Source of the DNA: Sulfitobacter mediterraneus
GTDB lineage: Bacteria > Pseudomonadota > Alphaproteobacteria > Rhodobacterales > Rhodobacteraceae
Length of the DNA: 64,000 nucleotides
NCBI RefSeq assembly: GCF_016801775.1
Contig: NZ_CP069004.1
Location: 62,001 to 126,000 of the forward strand
Direction of reading: 5' to 3'
Part shown: positions 53,732-63,399 of the stretch, one piece after another
Numbering within the stretch: position 1 is the stretch's first letter
Layout: each line of letters starts with the position of its first letter
Position numbers and translations under genes: made by a program
The notes under the pieces: model-generated
Databases searched by the model: none
Seen by the model: the letters and a program-made list of their open reading frames with translations, nothing else
What the model was told of the DNA's origin: nothing

Positions 53732-55978
53732 ATGGCAGAGCGTTTTGAAACAGAGAGCCGCAAATTGCTGGGCCGTTTGCGTGATGCATTGGCAAGCGAT
53801 GACGCCGCACAGGCGCGGCTCAACAAGATCACGCATCTGATTGCCAATTCTATGGGCTGTGAGGTCTGTTCGATCTATCTCTTCCGCGATGAGGAGACGC
53901 TCGAGCTTTGTGCGACAGAAGGTCTGAACGCGGATGCGGTTCACCAAACGCGGATGCGTCTGGGCGAGGGGCTTGTCGGGAGGGTGGCCAAGAAACGCCA
54001 TGTGATCAACACGCCGGATGCGCCGCAAGCGCCGGGCTTTAGGTTTATGCCGGAAACCGGCGAAGAGATCTATTCCAGCTTTCTGGGTGTGCCGGTGCAA
54101 CGTTTGGGCGAAACTCTGGGTGTTTTGGTGGTGCAGTCGAAATCCGCCCGCGAATTCTCTGCCGATGAGATCTACGCGCTTGAAGTTGTGGCGATGGTTC
54201 TGGCCGAAATGACGGAGCTGGGCGCGTTTGTCGGTGAAGGCGCGGCAATGTCCGCCCGCCACAGCCAGCCGGTCATGATGCGCGGGATTGTCGGACAGGA
54301 AGGTGTGGCCGAGGGCCATGTCTGGCTGCATGAGCCGCGGGTCGTGGTGTCCAACCCGATTGCCGATGATCCTCAGCGCGAAGAGGAACGTCTGACCGAA
54401 GCGGTTGAACAGCTGCGCATCAGCGTCGATCAGATGATGACCATGGCGGTGGGCGACAAGGACCAGCAGCAGGTGCTTGAGGCCTACCGGATGTTCGCCA
54501 ATTCCAAAGGCTGGATGCGGCGAATGCTCGAGGACATTGCCAGCGGCCTGTCGGCAGAGGCGGCGGTGGAAAAGGAACAATCGCTGGCGCGTGCGCGGAT
54601 GGGACAATCTACGGATGCCTACCTGCGCGAACGGCTGAGCGATCTGGACGATCTGAGCAACCGTCTGCTGCGCATTTTGACCGGGCAGGGGGCCGATACC
54701 GGCGCCGAGATGCCCGATGACCCGATCCTGGTTGCCCGCAATATTGGGCCGGCCGAACTGCTGGACTACGGGCGCAAGCTGCGCGGGATAGTGCTTGATA
54801 ACGGCTCCGTCGGATCGCACGCAGCGATTATTGCGCGGGCGCTTGCAATCCCGTTGGTGGTGCGGGCAGGCCGCGTAACCGAAGACGCGCTCAACGGCGA
54901 TCACATCATGGTGGACGGCGAACAGGGCATCGTGCATCTGCGCCCTGATGACACCGTTGCCACGGCCTTCCGCGACAAGATCGCCATGCAGGCAGAGGCG
55001 CAGGAACGCTATGGCTCGATCCGTGATTTACCGGCGCAGACCAAATGCGGGTCAGTTGTGGCGTTGCATATGAACGCCGGATTGATGGCCGATTTGCCCT
55101 CGCTCGATGGCTCTGGTGCAGAAGGGGTTGGCCTGTTCCGGACCGAACTGCAATTTCTGGTGCGCAACCAGATGCCCAAACGGTCCGAGCTTTCGGCGCT
55201 GTATGCGCGGGTTCTGGATGCGGCACATGGCAAGCGCGTGGTGTTCCGGACACTTGATATCGGGTCCGACAAGGTACTGCCTTACATGAAACCCAACGAC
55301 GAGCCGAACCCGGCGTTGGGCTGGCGTGCGATCCGCGTGGGTCTCGACAAACCGGGTATCATGCGGATGCAGCTTCAGGCGCTTATTCGTGCGGCAGCGG
55401 GGCGGCCCTTGACGGTCATGTTCCCCTTTGTTGCCCAGTTCGAAGAATTTCGCGCGGCCCGCGCCGAGGTCGACAAAACCTTGGCAAGAGAAGAGCGTTT
55501 GGGCCACGTCCTGCCTGAAACAGTCGAAGTGGGCGCAATGTTGGAGACACCCAGCCTTGCCTTTGCCCCGCAGAAGTTCTTTGAGGAGGTTGAATTTCTG
55601 TCGATCGGCGGCAATGATCTCAAGCAGTTCTTTTTTGCGGCAGACCGTGAGAACGAACGGGTGCGGCGGCGCTATGACACGTTGAACGTCAGCTTTCTGA
55701 CGTTTCTCGAAGGTATCGTCGAAAGGTGCAGGCAAACCAATACGGATCTTTCGTTCTGCGGCGAGGATGCGGGCCGGCCGGTGGAGGCGCTGTGTTTTGC
55801 GGCCATCGGATTTCGCAGCCTGTCTATGCGCCCCGCCTCTATTGGGCCGGTCAAAAGTCTGTTGCGGCGGTGCAATCTGGAAGAGGTGCGCCAGGTCATC
55901 TATGAGGCCCGCGACAGCGGCGAGATGTCAGTGCGCGCCGCCGTGATGGAATATGTGCGCGCCCAGCATCAGGGCTGA
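53732..55978 (+). CDS. ptsP: PTS-Ntr enzyme I (GAF-domain PEP--protein phosphotransferase)
   Basis: 748 residues. An N-terminal GAF domain (about 20-165) is fused to enzyme I, as in the nitrogen-related PTS, which passes phosphate from PEP through NPr to EIIA-Ntr for regulation. The phosphorylated His363 is in VGSHAAIIARAL, Arg and Glu of the PEP barrel lie in GLFRTELQFL and VGAMLETPSLAF, and Cys676 is in FCGEDAGRP. It lies after lysC, a common alphaproteobacterial order. It ends one base before the convergent hutC. Confidence 0.97.
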   Translation: MAERFETESRKLLGRLRDALASDDAAQARLNKITHLIANSMGCEVCSIYLFRDEETLELCATEGLNADAVHQTRMRLGEGLVGRVAKKRHVINTPDAPQAPGFRFMPETGEEIYSSFLGVPVQRLGETLGVLVVQSKSAREFSADEIYALEVVAMVLAEMTELGAFVGEGAAMSARHSQPVMMRGIVGQEGVAEGHVWLHEPRVVVSNPIADDPQREEERLTEAVEQLRISVDQMMTMAVGDKDQQQVLEAYRMFANSKGWMRRMLEDIASGLSAEAAVEKEQSLARARMGQSTDAYLRERLSDLDDLSNRLLRILTGQGADTGAEMPDDPILVARNIGPAELLDYGRKLRGIVLDNGSVGSHAAIIARALAIPLVVRAGRVTEDALNGDHIMVDGEQGIVHLRPDDTVATAFRDKIAMQAEAQERYGSIRDLPAQTKCGSVVALHMNAGLMADLPSLDGSGAEGVGLFRTELQFLVRNQMPKRSELSALYARVLDAAHGKRVVFRTLDIGSDKVLPYMKPNDEPNPALGWRAIRVGLDKPGIMRMQLQALIRAAAGRPLTVMFPFVAQFEEFRAARAEVDKTLAREERLGHVLPETVEVGAMLETPSLAFAPQKFFEEVEFLSIGGNDLKQFFFAADRENERVRRRYDTLNVSFLTFLEGIVERCRQTNTDLSFCGEDAGRPVEALCFAAIGFRSLSMRPASIGPVKSLLRRCNLEEVRQVIYEARDSGEMSVRAAVMEYVRAQHQG

Positions 55979-56623
55979 TCAGATCACCAATCGCACGGCA
56001 TGCCCGGGGGCATAAGCCATGCGCACAGCCGTCACCATCGCCGTTTCGCTAAAGGTTTCGCGGCGCAGCACCATCAGGGGGGCGCCGCGGGGGCATTTGA
56101 GGTGTTTGACATCAAAGGCGCTGGCCGGTTCGGCGGCATATTCCAAGGTGCCCCGGTCAAACGGTGCGTTTTGAACCAGCCATTCATTGGCGCTGATCCG
56201 ATCCAGATCGACATCGGCGATCTGCGGCACTTCGGACAGGTTGACCTGCCGTTGTTCGGCGGCAAAAGGCGCCTTGTCGGCAAAATGCAGCCCCTCAAGA
56301 TGCAGCAGGTCGGCTTCGATCTTGCGGCTGATGATCCGGTGGGAATAGACCTTGCCCATCCCTTCGACCTCCTGGCGGAGCACCGGCACAGACATCTGCG
56401 CCCGCCGTTGCGGCGACAGGGCCACACGGGTGCCTGCGCGGCGGCGTCGTTCCAGCCAGCCATCCTCGGCCAATGCCCGCAGGGCGCGGTTGACCGTGGC
56501 ACGGGCGCAGCCCAATTCGCGGGCCAGTTCAGCCTCATTCGGGATCAATCCGCCGGGCGGCCATTCACGGCTTTGGATGCGCCGCAGTGCCTCGGCCTGG
56601 ATATCCAGCCAGCCACGTTTCAC
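55979..56623 (-). CDS. hutC: Histidine utilisation repressor HutC (GntR family)
   Basis: 214 residues. An N-terminal winged helix (IPNEAELARELGCARATVNR) and a C-terminal UTRA ligand domain of the HutC/FarR type. Urocanate is the inducer in studied homologues. The GTG start overlaps the hutF stop by four bases, so hutC is made with hutF and probably represses its own operon through the palindrome at 58005-58018. Confidence 0.93.
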   Translation of the reverse strand: MKRGWLDIQAEALRRIQSREWPPGGLIPNEAELARELGCARATVNRALRALAEDGWLERRRRAGTRVALSPQRRAQMSVPVLRQEVEGMGKVYSHRIISRKIEADLLHLEGLHFADKAPFAAEQRQVNLSEVPQIADVDLDRISANEWLVQNAPFDRGTLEYAAEPASAFDVKHLKCPRGAPLMVLRRETFSETAMVTAVRMAYAPGHAVRLVI

Positions 56624-57969
56624 ATCACGTCCTTGAGCCGGTAAAGGGTCTCGCGGTAGGCGTTGGTGATCTCTGTGCGGGCGATGTGCATGCCATCTTG
56701 TACCATATGCCGGCCCGCGGCCCAAACGTCGCTGACGCGGGTGTCGGTCCCCGCAAAGATCCATGTATCCAGTACGTTGTCCCCCTCCCGGCCAATCAGA
56801 TCGGTCGCACTGCCGCCCAGCGCCATCAAATCGGCCCAAGCTCCCACTTCGATTGCGCCCGCGTTCCGTCCAGCGGCCTGCGCGCCGCCCTGGCAGACGC
56901 CGTCAAACAACACCCGCCCGGTTGAGCGATCTTCGGTCGCCATCACGGCCCGGTTCAGGGTGCTGAGACGTTGTGAATATTCCAGCGTCCGCAGTTCTTG
57001 TGCCAATGAAATCAGGATATTGCTGTCTGATCCGATCCCCCAGACCCCTTTTGCATCCGCCCATGTGACCCCGTTGAAAATACCATCTCCAAGCGAGCTT
57101 TCGGTCAGGGGGCACAGCCCCGCAACCGCGCCCGTGGCGGCCAACCCGCGTGTCTCTGCCTCGGTCATCTGGGTGCAATGGATCATGCACCACCGTGGAT
57201 CTACCTCGACATTGGCCAGTGTCCATTCAACAGGGCGGGCGCCATATGCGGCCTCGATCTCTTCGACTTCCGCGACCTGTTCTGCCAAATGCATATGGAT
57301 CGGACCGTCAAATGATTGCAGCGCGGTGATCTGCTCTGGCGTCACGGCCCGCAGGGAATGCGGAGCCACGCCGATGTTCGCATCCGCCGGCAGGCTTTTC
57401 ACAGCGGCTTGCGCCCCGTCCCAAAGAGTTTGGTAGCCATCCAGATCATTGCCAAAGCGGATTTGACCGGGGCCAAGGGCGCGACCGTCCACGCCGCCCT
57501 GGGCATAGAGCACCGGCAATAGCGTCAGGCCAACGCCGGTCTGTTCTGCCGCCGCAACGATCCGTGTGGCCAGTTCGGCGCGGTTATCATAGGCATGACC
57601 GCCCGGTTGATGATGCAGGTAATGAAACTCAACGCTGGCGGCATATCCGGCCTCCAGCATCTCCATCTGAACCTGTGCGGTGATGGCCTGAATATCCTCT
57701 GGCGTCAGTTGATCCAGAAACCGGAACATCAATTGCCGCCATGTCCAGAAACTGTCCGTGGGTTCTGCCCCGCGCCGTTCTGTCAGCCCGCCCATCGCCC
57801 GCTGAAACGCATGGCTGTGCAGGTTCGTGGGCGCGGGCAATAGGATATCAACCTGCATGTCTGCAGGGCCATCGCCGATGGCGGCGATACGGCCGTCCTT
57901 GAGGGTCAGGGTGACGTCACTGGCCCAACCATGGGGCAGCAGCGCGGTTTTGGCGTGTATTTTTGTCAT
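56620..57969 (-). CDS. hutF: Formimidoylglutamate deiminase
   Basis: 449 residues, amidohydrolase that turns formiminoglutamate into formylglutamate and ammonia. Metal ligands His51 and His53 are in NLHSHAFQRAMGG, with HMHLAEQ, HCTQM and the Asp in GIGSDSNILIS further on. With hutG it forms the five-step route that ends in glutamate and formate. It is divergent from hutI with 82 bases between. Confidence 0.96.
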   Translation of the reverse strand: MTKIHAKTALLPHGWASDVTLTLKDGRIAAIGDGPADMQVDILLPAPTNLHSHAFQRAMGGLTERRGAEPTDSFWTWRQLMFRFLDQLTPEDIQAITAQVQMEMLEAGYAASVEFHYLHHQPGGHAYDNRAELATRIVAAAEQTGVGLTLLPVLYAQGGVDGRALGPGQIRFGNDLDGYQTLWDGAQAAVKSLPADANIGVAPHSLRAVTPEQITALQSFDGPIHMHLAEQVAEVEEIEAAYGARPVEWTLANVEVDPRWCMIHCTQMTEAETRGLAATGAVAGLCPLTESSLGDGIFNGVTWADAKGVWGIGSDSNILISLAQELRTLEYSQRLSTLNRAVMATEDRSTGRVLFDGVCQGGAQAAGRNAGAIEVGAWADLMALGGSATDLIGREGDNVLDTWIFAGTDTRVSDVWAAGRHMVQDGMHIARTEITNAYRETLYRLKDVM

Positions 57970-57979
57970 GTCTTGCCTC

Positions 57980-58007
57980 TTGACGACTCAGGGTGCGATC
58001 TGAATAT
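57980..58007 (+). promoter_or_regulatory. Possible hutI promoter
   Basis: TTGACG at 57980-57985 and GAATAT at 58002-58007, 16 bases apart, about 45 bases before the hutI start. The second box overlaps the candidate HutC operator. The match to the -10 consensus is only fair. Confidence 0.4.
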
Positions 58008-58022
58008 GTCTATACATAATTC
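58002..58022. promoter_or_regulatory. Candidate HutC operator in the hutF-hutI divergent region
   Basis: TATGT-CTAT-ACATA at 58005-58018 is a perfect inverted repeat, extended to GAATATGT / ACATAATTC. GntR-type HutC proteins bind palindromes of this size and AT/GT content. It lies midway between the divergent hut operons. Confidence 0.65.
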
Positions 58023-58051
58023 CAAATCAGCCGCGAGATAAAGGGAAATTC

Positions 58052-59248
58052 ATGCATCAAATGCTCTGTAATGCGCGATTGGCGACAATGGTCGGGGCCA
58101 ATTATGGCCTGATCGACGCTGGCTGTGTGGTCCTGAACGGTGACTTGATCGCCTGGGCAGGGCCGGAAGCGGAATTGCCCGCAGAATTTTCCCGGGCGGA
58201 GCGGCATGACATGGGCGGGCGTCTGATCACACCGGGACTGGTGGATTGCCACACCCATCTGGTGCATGGCGGCAACCGCGCCCGCGAGTTTGAGATGCGC
58301 CTGCAAGGGGCCAGCTATGAAGAGGTCGCGCGGGCAGGGGGCGGGATCGTCTCGACCGTTGGGGCGACCCGTGATGCGGATCTGGACAGTCTGATCGCCA
58401 GCGCCCTGCCGCGCCTTGATGCGATGATCGCCGAAGGGGTTTGCACCGTCGAGATAAAATCCGGATATGGGCTGGACTTGGAGACAGAGCTGAGGATGCT
58501 GCGGGCAGCCAGGGCATTGGCCGACTTGCGCCCGGTGCATGTCGTGACCAGTTTTCTCGGCGCACATGCGGTTCCTAAAGATTATGCAGGCCGCGCAGAC
58601 ACTTATATCGATGAGGTCTGTATTCCCGCCCTTCGCGCCGCCCATGCCGAAGGTCTGGTGGATGCGGTGGACGGGTTCTGTGAAGGCATTGCCTTTGACA
58701 CCGCACAGATCGCGCGGCTCTTTGACGTCGCGCAGGAATTGGGACTGCCAATCAAACTACACGCCGAACAGCTTTCGCATATTGGTGGCACCAAGCTGGC
58801 CGCTGATTATGGGGCGATCTCGGCGGATCACGTGGAATATGCCAATGCCGCCGACGCCAAAGCGCTGGCCGGCGCAGGCACGGTTGCGGTCTTGTTGCCC
58901 GGCGCGTTTTATACAGTACATGAAACTCAAGCACCGCCAATCGCGGCCTTTCGCGCCGAGGGCACGAAGATGGCCTTGGCCACAGATTGCAATCCCGGCT
59001 CCTCGCCGCTCACCTCTTTGCTGCTGACGATGAATATGGGCTGCACCCTGTTCCGCCTGACACCTGAAGAAGCGCTGCGCGGTGTAACCCTGAACGGCGC
59101 CAAGGCGCTGGGCATGACAGATCGCGGAGAGATCGCCACCGGACAACGGGCGGATCTTTGCGTTTGGAACATCGAACATCCGGCCGAACTGGCCTACCGC
59201 ATCGGGTTTAACCCGCTGCATTCACGCATTTTTGGAGGACAGCTATGA
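58052..59248 (+). CDS. hutI: Imidazolonepropionase
   Basis: 398 residues, third step of histidine breakdown. Amidohydrolase metal ligands His67 and His69 are in [11 protein letters not shown], with [12 protein letters not shown] and the Asp in [20 protein letters not shown] stands before the ATG. The stop overlaps the hutH start by four bases. Confidence 0.97.
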   Translation: MHQMLCNARLATMVGANYGLIDAGCVVLNGDLIAWAGPEAELPAEFSRAERHDMGGRLITPGLVDCHTHLVHGGNRAREFEMRLQGASYEEVARAGGGIVSTVGATRDADLDSLIASALPRLDAMIAEGVCTVEIKSGYGLDLETELRMLRAARALADLRPVHVVTSFLGAHAVPKDYAGRADTYIDEVCIPALRAAHAEGLVDAVDGFCEGIAFDTAQIARLFDVAQELGLPIKLHAEQLSHIGGTKLAADYGAISADHVEYANAADAKALAGAGTVAVLLPGAFYTVHETQAPPIAAFRAEGTKMALATDCNPGSSPLTSLLLTMNMGCTLFRLTPEEALRGVTLNGAKALGMTDRGEIATGQRADLCVWNIEHPAELAYRIGFNPLHSRIFGGQL

Positions 59249-60750
59249 TCCTGACACCGGGGGCTGTAGAGCTCAAGACTTTGGAAGCGATCTGGCGGGA
59301 TGGCGGGCAAATCGCGCTCGATCCGGCGTGCCAGCCCGGCGTTGAAGCGGCTGCGGCTCTGGTGGCCAAGGCGGCGGCAGGGCAGGAAGCGGTTTACGGG
59401 GTGAACACCGGCTTTGGGAAACTGGCCAGCCGTAAAATCGCGCCCGAAGACACCCAAACCCTGCAACGCAATCTGATCCTGTCCCATTGCTGCGGCGTGG
59501 GCGAGGCGTTGAGCCTTCCGCTGACCCGGTTGATGATGTCGCTCAAGCTGATGTCGCTGGGGCGCGGCGCCTCTGGCGTGCGTTGGGAGGTCTGCGCCCT
59601 GATCGAGGGAATGGTGAACGCCGATGTCATGCCGGTGATCCCAGCCCAAGGATCCGTTGGCGCATCAGGTGATCTGGCCCCGCTGGCGCATATGGCCGCG
59701 GCGATGATCGGCGAAGGCCGGGCGGTCTATCAGGGCGAAGAAATGTCCGGCAGCGAGGCCCTGAGCCGCGCGGGATTGACCCCTGTGGTGCTTGGTCCGA
59801 AGGAAGGGCTGGCCCTGATCAATGGCACCCAGTTTTCGACCGCCTGCGCCCTTGCAGGGCTGTTTGAGGCCCAAAACGCGGTGCGCAATGCGATGGTGAT
59901 TGCCGCGCTCAGCACCGATGCGATCATGGGCTCCACCGCGCCTTTGGTTGCGGATATTCACAGCCTGCGTGGCCATGCCGGACAGATCGACGTGGCCGAG
60001 GCCATGCGCGATTTGATGGAAGGCTCGGAAATTCGCGAAAGCCACCGCGAGGACGACACCCGCGTACAAGACCCGTATTGCATCCGCTGCCAGCCGCAGG
60101 TTCTGGGCGCGGCATGGGACGTGATCCGTCAGGCGGCGCATACGCTTGAGGTTGAGGCCAACGCTGTCACCGACAATCCGCTGGTTCTGGTGGGCGAAGG
60201 GCACATCGTGTCAGGTGGGAACTTCCACGCCGAACCTGTCGGCTTTGCTGCCGATATGATCGCGCTGGCCATCGCCGAGATTGGCGCGATTGGTCAGCGC
60301 CGCGTGGCGCTGATGGTGGACCCGACGCTCAGCCATGATCTGCCGCCGTTCCTGACCCCTGATCCGGGGCTGAACTCCGGCTTTATGATCGCCGAAGTGA
60401 CCACCGCCGCGTTGATGAGCGAGAACAAACATCTGGCCAACCCTTGCGTGACCGACAGCACGCCCACATCCGCCAACCAAGAGGACCACGTGAGCATGGC
60501 CGCGCATGGCGCTTACCGTCTGGCGCGGATGAACCGGAACCTGTCTGCGATCCAGGCGGTCGAGGCAATGTGCGCCGCCCAAGGGATCGAGGCGCGGGCG
60601 CCGCTTGCGACCTCTGCGCGATTACAGCGGGTGATCGACCGCTTGCGGCAGGAGGTTCCGACTCTTGGCAAGGACCGCTATCTCGCGCCCGACATTGAAA
60701 CCACTACAGCGTTGGTTCGCAGCGGTGCATTGGTGGAGGCGGCGCAATGA
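59245..60750 (+). CDS. hutH: Histidine ammonia-lyase
   Basis: 501 residues, converts histidine to urocanate and ammonia. The MIO cofactor triad Ala140-Ser141-Gly142 is in [15 protein letters not shown], Tyr51 is in [10 protein letters not shown], and further family parts are NGTQFSTA and the [10 protein letters not shown] stretch near residue 415. It overlaps hutI and hutG by four bases each, so the operon is translationally coupled. Confidence 0.98.
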   Translation: MILTPGAVELKTLEAIWRDGGQIALDPACQPGVEAAAALVAKAAAGQEAVYGVNTGFGKLASRKIAPEDTQTLQRNLILSHCCGVGEALSLPLTRLMMSLKLMSLGRGASGVRWEVCALIEGMVNADVMPVIPAQGSVGASGDLAPLAHMAAAMIGEGRAVYQGEEMSGSEALSRAGLTPVVLGPKEGLALINGTQFSTACALAGLFEAQNAVRNAMVIAALSTDAIMGSTAPLVADIHSLRGHAGQIDVAEAMRDLMEGSEIRESHREDDTRVQDPYCIRCQPQVLGAAWDVIRQAAHTLEVEANAVTDNPLVLVGEGHIVSGGNFHAEPVGFAADMIALAIAEIGAIGQRRVALMVDPTLSHDLPPFLTPDPGLNSGFMIAEVTTAALMSENKHLANPCVTDSTPTSANQEDHVSMAAHGAYRLARMNRNLSAIQAVEAMCAAQGIEARAPLATSARLQRVIDRLRQEVPTLGKDRYLAPDIETTTALVRSGALVEAAQ

Positions 60751-61541
60751 TCGAGGTCACCCAAGGAGGCAGCCCGATTGTCCTGGGCATGCCGCACACC
60801 GGCACGGAGGTGCCGCCCGACATATGGGACAAACTCAACGAACGTGGTCAGGCGCTGGCCGATACCGATTGGCATATTGATCGCCTTTACAAAGGCTTGG
60901 GACTGGACGTTACAGTGGTGCGCACACCTGTTCACCGCTATGTCATCGACCCCAATCGCGGTCCCGATGACGCCAGCCTTTATCCGGGGCAAAACACAAC
61001 AGGTCTGTGCCCGTTAACGGATTTTGAAGGATTTCCAATTTACCATGAAGGGCAAGAACCGGATGCAGATGAGATTTCGCGCCGCCGTGCGCAGTATCAC
61101 GCGCCCTATCATGAGGCTTTATCCACAGAACTGGCGCGGGTGAAGGCAAAACATGGCATTGCTTTGCTGTACGATTGCCACTCAATCCGGTCGGTTATCC
61201 CCTATCTTTTTGACGATACTCTGCCTGATCTGAACATCGGCACCAATTCTTCCACAAGCTGCGGAATGTTTGTGGAGCGGGCTGTGGAAACCCGCTGCCG
61301 CGCCGCGCAGGACTATACCAGTGTCCTCAATGGCCGTTTCAAGGGTGGCTGGACAACGCGACACTATGGGCAACCTGCGGAAAACATTCACGCAATCCAG
61401 ATGGAGCTGGCCCAATCCACCTATATGGACGAGACGCCGCCATGGCAGTGGCGTGCCGACAAGGCAGAACGGCTCAGACCGGTTCTTTACCGTATTCTCA
61501 ATGACTTGACCGAGCTTCTTTATGAAAGGCAGCAACGATGA
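60747..61541 (+). CDS. hutG: N-formylglutamate deformylase
   Basis: 264 residues, hydrolyses formylglutamate to glutamate and formate. It has the FGase family parts [10 protein letters not shown] at the start, [12 protein letters not shown]-type region [18 protein letters not shown] and [10 protein letters not shown]. Its presence with HutF fixes the route as the formate-yielding one. It overlaps hutH and hutU by four bases each. Confidence 0.96.
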   Translation: MIEVTQGGSPIVLGMPHTGTEVPPDIWDKLNERGQALADTDWHIDRLYKGLGLDVTVVRTPVHRYVIDPNRGPDDASLYPGQNTTGLCPLTDFEGFPIYHEGQEPDADEISRRRAQYHAPYHEALSTELARVKAKHGIALLYDCHSIRSVIPYLFDDTLPDLNIGTNSSTSCGMFVERAVETRCRAAQDYTSVLNGRFKGGWTTRHYGQPAENIHAIQMELAQSTYMDETPPWQWRADKAERLRPVLYRILNDLTELLYERQQR

Positions 61542-63208
61542 CAAATCCCCGTCACAACACCCGAGACATCTTTCCTGCCACCGGCACCGAGCTGACAGCC
61601 AAAAGCTGGATGACCGAGGCGCCGATGCGCATGCTCATGAACAACCTGCACCCGGATGTGGCTGAAAACCCACATGAATTGGTGGTTTACGGTGGTATTG
61701 GACGCGCCGCCCGCACATGGGAAGATTTTGACCGCATCGTCGCCGCTCTGACCGATCTGGAGGGCGATGAAACGCTGCTTGTGCAATCGGGCAAGCCTGT
61801 GGGCGTATTCAAAACCCACGAAAACGCCCCCAGAGTGTTGATTGCAAACAGCAATCTGGTGCCGCACTGGGCCAATTGGGATCACTTCAACGAACTCGAT
61901 AAACGCGGGCTGGCGATGTACGGCCAGATGACTGCAGGTTCGTGGATTTACATTGGAACTCAAGGGATTGTGCAAGGAACTTACGAAACTTTTGTCGAGG
62001 CGGGCCGCCAGCATTACGATGGCAATCTGACCGGCAAATGGATCCTGACCGGCGGTCTGGGCGGCATGGGCGGCGCACAGCCCTTGGCTGCAGTTATGGC
62101 GGGCGCGTGCTGTCTCGCGGTGGAGTGCAACCCCGACAGCATCGACTTCCGCCTGCGCACGAGATATCTCGACGAAAAGGCCGAGACACTGGACGAAGCG
62201 CTTGAGATGATCGACCGTTGGACCAAGGCGGGCGAGGCCAAATCCGTGGGGCTGCTTGGCAATGCTGCCAACGTGTTTCCCGAACTGGTCAAACGCGGCG
62301 TGCGCCCTGACATCGTGACCGACCAGACCAGCGCCCACGACCCGCTTAATGGCTATCTGCCGCAGGGCTGGACCATGGGCGAATGGCGCGCCAAACGCGA
62401 GAGCGATCCCAAAGCCGTCGAAAAGGCTGCCCGCGCCAGCATGAAGGTGCACGTGGCCGCGATGGTGGATTTCTGGAACGCCGGTGTGCCGACGCTGGAT
62501 TACGGCAACAACATCCGGCAGGTCGCCTTGGAAGAGGGGCTGGAGAACGCCTTTGCCTTCCCCGGATTTGTGCCAGCCTACATTCGCCCGCTGTTCTGCC
62601 GCGGCGTTGGCCCGTTTCGCTGGGCGGCGCTGTCGGGGGATCCCGAGGATATCTACAAGACCGATCAGAAGGTCAAAGAGCTGATCCCCGACGATCCGCA
62701 TCTGCACAAATGGCTGGATATGGCGCGGGAACGCATCTCGTTTCAGGGTCTGCCGGCGCGGATTTGCTGGGTGGGATTGGGACTGCGAGACAAGCTGGGC
62801 CTGGCGTTCAACGAGATGGTGCGCAATGGTGAGTTGAAAGCACCGATTGTGATTGGCCGCGATCATCTGGACAGTGGATCCGTGGCCAGCCCGAACCGTG
62901 AGACCGAGGCCATGAAAGACGGCTCCGACGCGGTCAGCGATTGGCCATTGTTGAACGCGCTGCTCAACACCGCTTCCGGCGCAACCTGGGTGTCGTTGCA
63001 CCACGGGGGCGGCGTTGGCATGGGCTTTAGCCAGCATTCGGGCATGGTGATCTGTTGCGATGGCACCGAAGAGGCCGATGCGCGGATCGCACGGGTGCTG
63101 TGGAACGATCCGGCCACCGGGGTCATGCGTCATGCCGATGCGGGCTATGATATTGCGCTGGACTGTGCCCGCGAGAAGGGGCTGAACCTGCCCGGTATTC
63201 TGGGGTAA
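61538..63208 (+). CDS. hutU: Urocanate hydratase
   Basis: 556 residues, NAD-dependent second step: urocanate to imidazolonepropionate. Typical parts: [64 protein letters not shown] and [19 protein letters not shown]. It is the last hut gene in the plus-strand operon and is followed by repeat copy C. Confidence 0.98.
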   Translation: MTNPRHNTRDIFPATGTELTAKSWMTEAPMRMLMNNLHPDVAENPHELVVYGGIGRAARTWEDFDRIVAALTDLEGDETLLVQSGKPVGVFKTHENAPRVLIANSNLVPHWANWDHFNELDKRGLAMYGQMTAGSWIYIGTQGIVQGTYETFVEAGRQHYDGNLTGKWILTGGLGGMGGAQPLAAVMAGACCLAVECNPDSIDFRLRTRYLDEKAETLDEALEMIDRWTKAGEAKSVGLLGNAANVFPELVKRGVRPDIVTDQTSAHDPLNGYLPQGWTMGEWRAKRESDPKAVEKAARASMKVHVAAMVDFWNAGVPTLDYGNNIRQVALEEGLENAFAFPGFVPAYIRPLFCRGVGPFRWAALSGDPEDIYKTDQKVKELIPDDPHLHKWLDMARERISFQGLPARICWVGLGLRDKLGLAFNEMVRNGELKAPIVIGRDHLDSGSVASPNRETEAMKDGSDAVSDWPLLNALLNTASGATWVSLHHGGGVGMGFSQHSGMVICCDGTEEADARIARVLWNDPATGVMRHADAGYDIALDCAREKGLNLPGILG

Positions 63209-63229
63209 ACGTCTGCCTCTGAGGGCGGA

Positions 63230-63285
63230 TTGAGGGGCCAGCCCCTCAAACTCCCCGGAGGTATTTGGGGCCAAAAAGGGGGAGG
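63230..63285 (+). repeat. Dispersed hairpin-and-tail repeat, copy C
   Basis: TTGAGGGGC-CA-GCCCCTCAA (63230-63249), then ACTCCCCGGAGGTATTTGGG and GCCAAAAAGGG. It lies 21 bases after hutU and may act as the end of the hut transcript. Confidence 0.65.
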
Positions 63286-63399
63286 GGCGCCGGATCGATC
63301 GGCAGCCCCTTTTCTATTGGGCGGTTTGGGATTGCAGTTGGCGCATCAATTGGGGAGTTTGACGCATAAGTCATTGGTCGCACCAAGGGAGGATCAAAG

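Noticed and set aside
53507..54937. Open frame of 476 codons opposite ptsP
   Set aside because: It is an antisense image of the GAF and PTS domains.
61520..63274. Open frame of 584 codons opposite hutU
   Set aside because: It is antisense to a clear urocanase; no family features.
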